Positions 5,418-5,607 of a stretch of DNA of 5,607 bases are shown piece after piece (the stretch's first letter is position 1; the number at the start of each line of letters is the position of its first letter). The stretch comes from Neisseriaceae bacterium (lineage in GTDB: Bacteria; Pseudomonadota; Gammaproteobacteria; Burkholderiales; UBA11063). The stretch is from contig CANISK010000106.1 in NCBI GenBank assembly GCA_947470205.1, forward strand, positions 1-5,607. Reading direction: 5' to 3'. The position numbers and the translations under genes are program-made. The notes under the pieces were generated by a model. The model saw only the letters and a program-made list of their open reading frames with translations, searched no databases and was not told the origin of the DNA.

Positions 5418-5607
5418 ATGCAAAAGAATAAACGAGCAATTGTTATTGTTTTAGACTCATTTGGTATTGGGGAGCTTCCTGATGCACATTTATTTGACAA
5501 TGTCGGCGTGAATACGTTAGGGCACATTGATGAATATGCCTATTCACACAACCTGACATTTAATATCCCACATCTTATGTCTTTAGGTCTGGGAGATGCA
5601 TATTTTA
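5418..5607 (+). CDS. deoB: Phosphopentomutase DeoB, N-terminal part
   Basis: DeoB interconverts (deoxy)ribose 1-phosphate and 5-phosphate, linking nucleoside breakdown by phosphorylases to central metabolism. The first 63 codons are present and the window cuts the rest (complete family members are about 390-410 residues). AIVIVLDSFGIGELPDA (7-23) carries the conserved metal-binding Asp13 of this alkaline-phosphatase-superfamily enzyme. DNVGVNTLGHI (27-37) matches the conserved D-x-GA-x-TLGHI region, and NIPHLMSLGLG (49-59) matches the NLPNLxxLGL stretch of E. coli DeoB. The ribosome site AAAGGTG lies six bases before the ATG. It diverges from ychF across a 110-bp gap. With surE and dut it adds a nucleotide-salvage flavour to the region, but it is transcribed separately. 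Confidence 0.95.
   Translation, partial: MQKNKRAIVIVLDSFGIGELPDAHLFDNVGVNTLGHIDEYAYSHNLTFNIPHLMSLGLGDAYF

Overview
The window is AT-rich chromosomal DNA, most likely from a gammaproteobacterium or a related (possibly host-associated) proteobacterium. Three things point that way: an E. coli-type (type I) MurB of 340 residues, a surE gene followed by an NlpD-like lipoprotein, and a YchF of 363 residues, the E. coli length. The species cannot be fixed from the sequence.

Layout. Bases 1-144 are the truncated end of a small repeat element. Bases 161-3815 hold five genes, all on the minus strand and tightly packed: murB (cell-wall precursor synthesis), surE (nucleotidase, overlapping murB by 4 bp), an NlpD-like outer-membrane lipoprotein with a degenerate LytM domain, dut (dUTPase), and an unrecognised 242-residue protein with a cysteine cluster at its N-terminus. 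Gaps of -4, 18, 17 and 51 bp suggest one transcript reading right to left from near 3840. Bases 3816-4215 hold no gene. They contain a second, complete copy of the repeat element (3850-4040), inverted relative to the first, and then a large imperfect palindrome (4101-4229) that overlaps the end of ychF. ychF (minus strand, 4216-5307) is divergent from deoB (plus strand, from 5418, cut by the window edge), with two back-to-back extended -10 promoters between them.

How it fits together. The genes are housekeeping: peptidoglycan synthesis and hydrolase control (murB, nlpD), nucleotide clean-up (surE, dut, deoB) and a ribosome-associated ATPase (ychF). The unusual part is the non-coding DNA. Two inverted copies of a MITE-like element (149 of 151 aligned bases identical) bracket the five-gene block. 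One lies only 27-34 bp from the murB start and may carry its promoter. A 129-bp palindrome that includes the ychF stop codon probably ends ychF transcription. I found no transposase, CRISPR array, RNA gene or clearly new multi-gene system. The least explained items are the repeat pair, the palindrome and the hypothetical protein.
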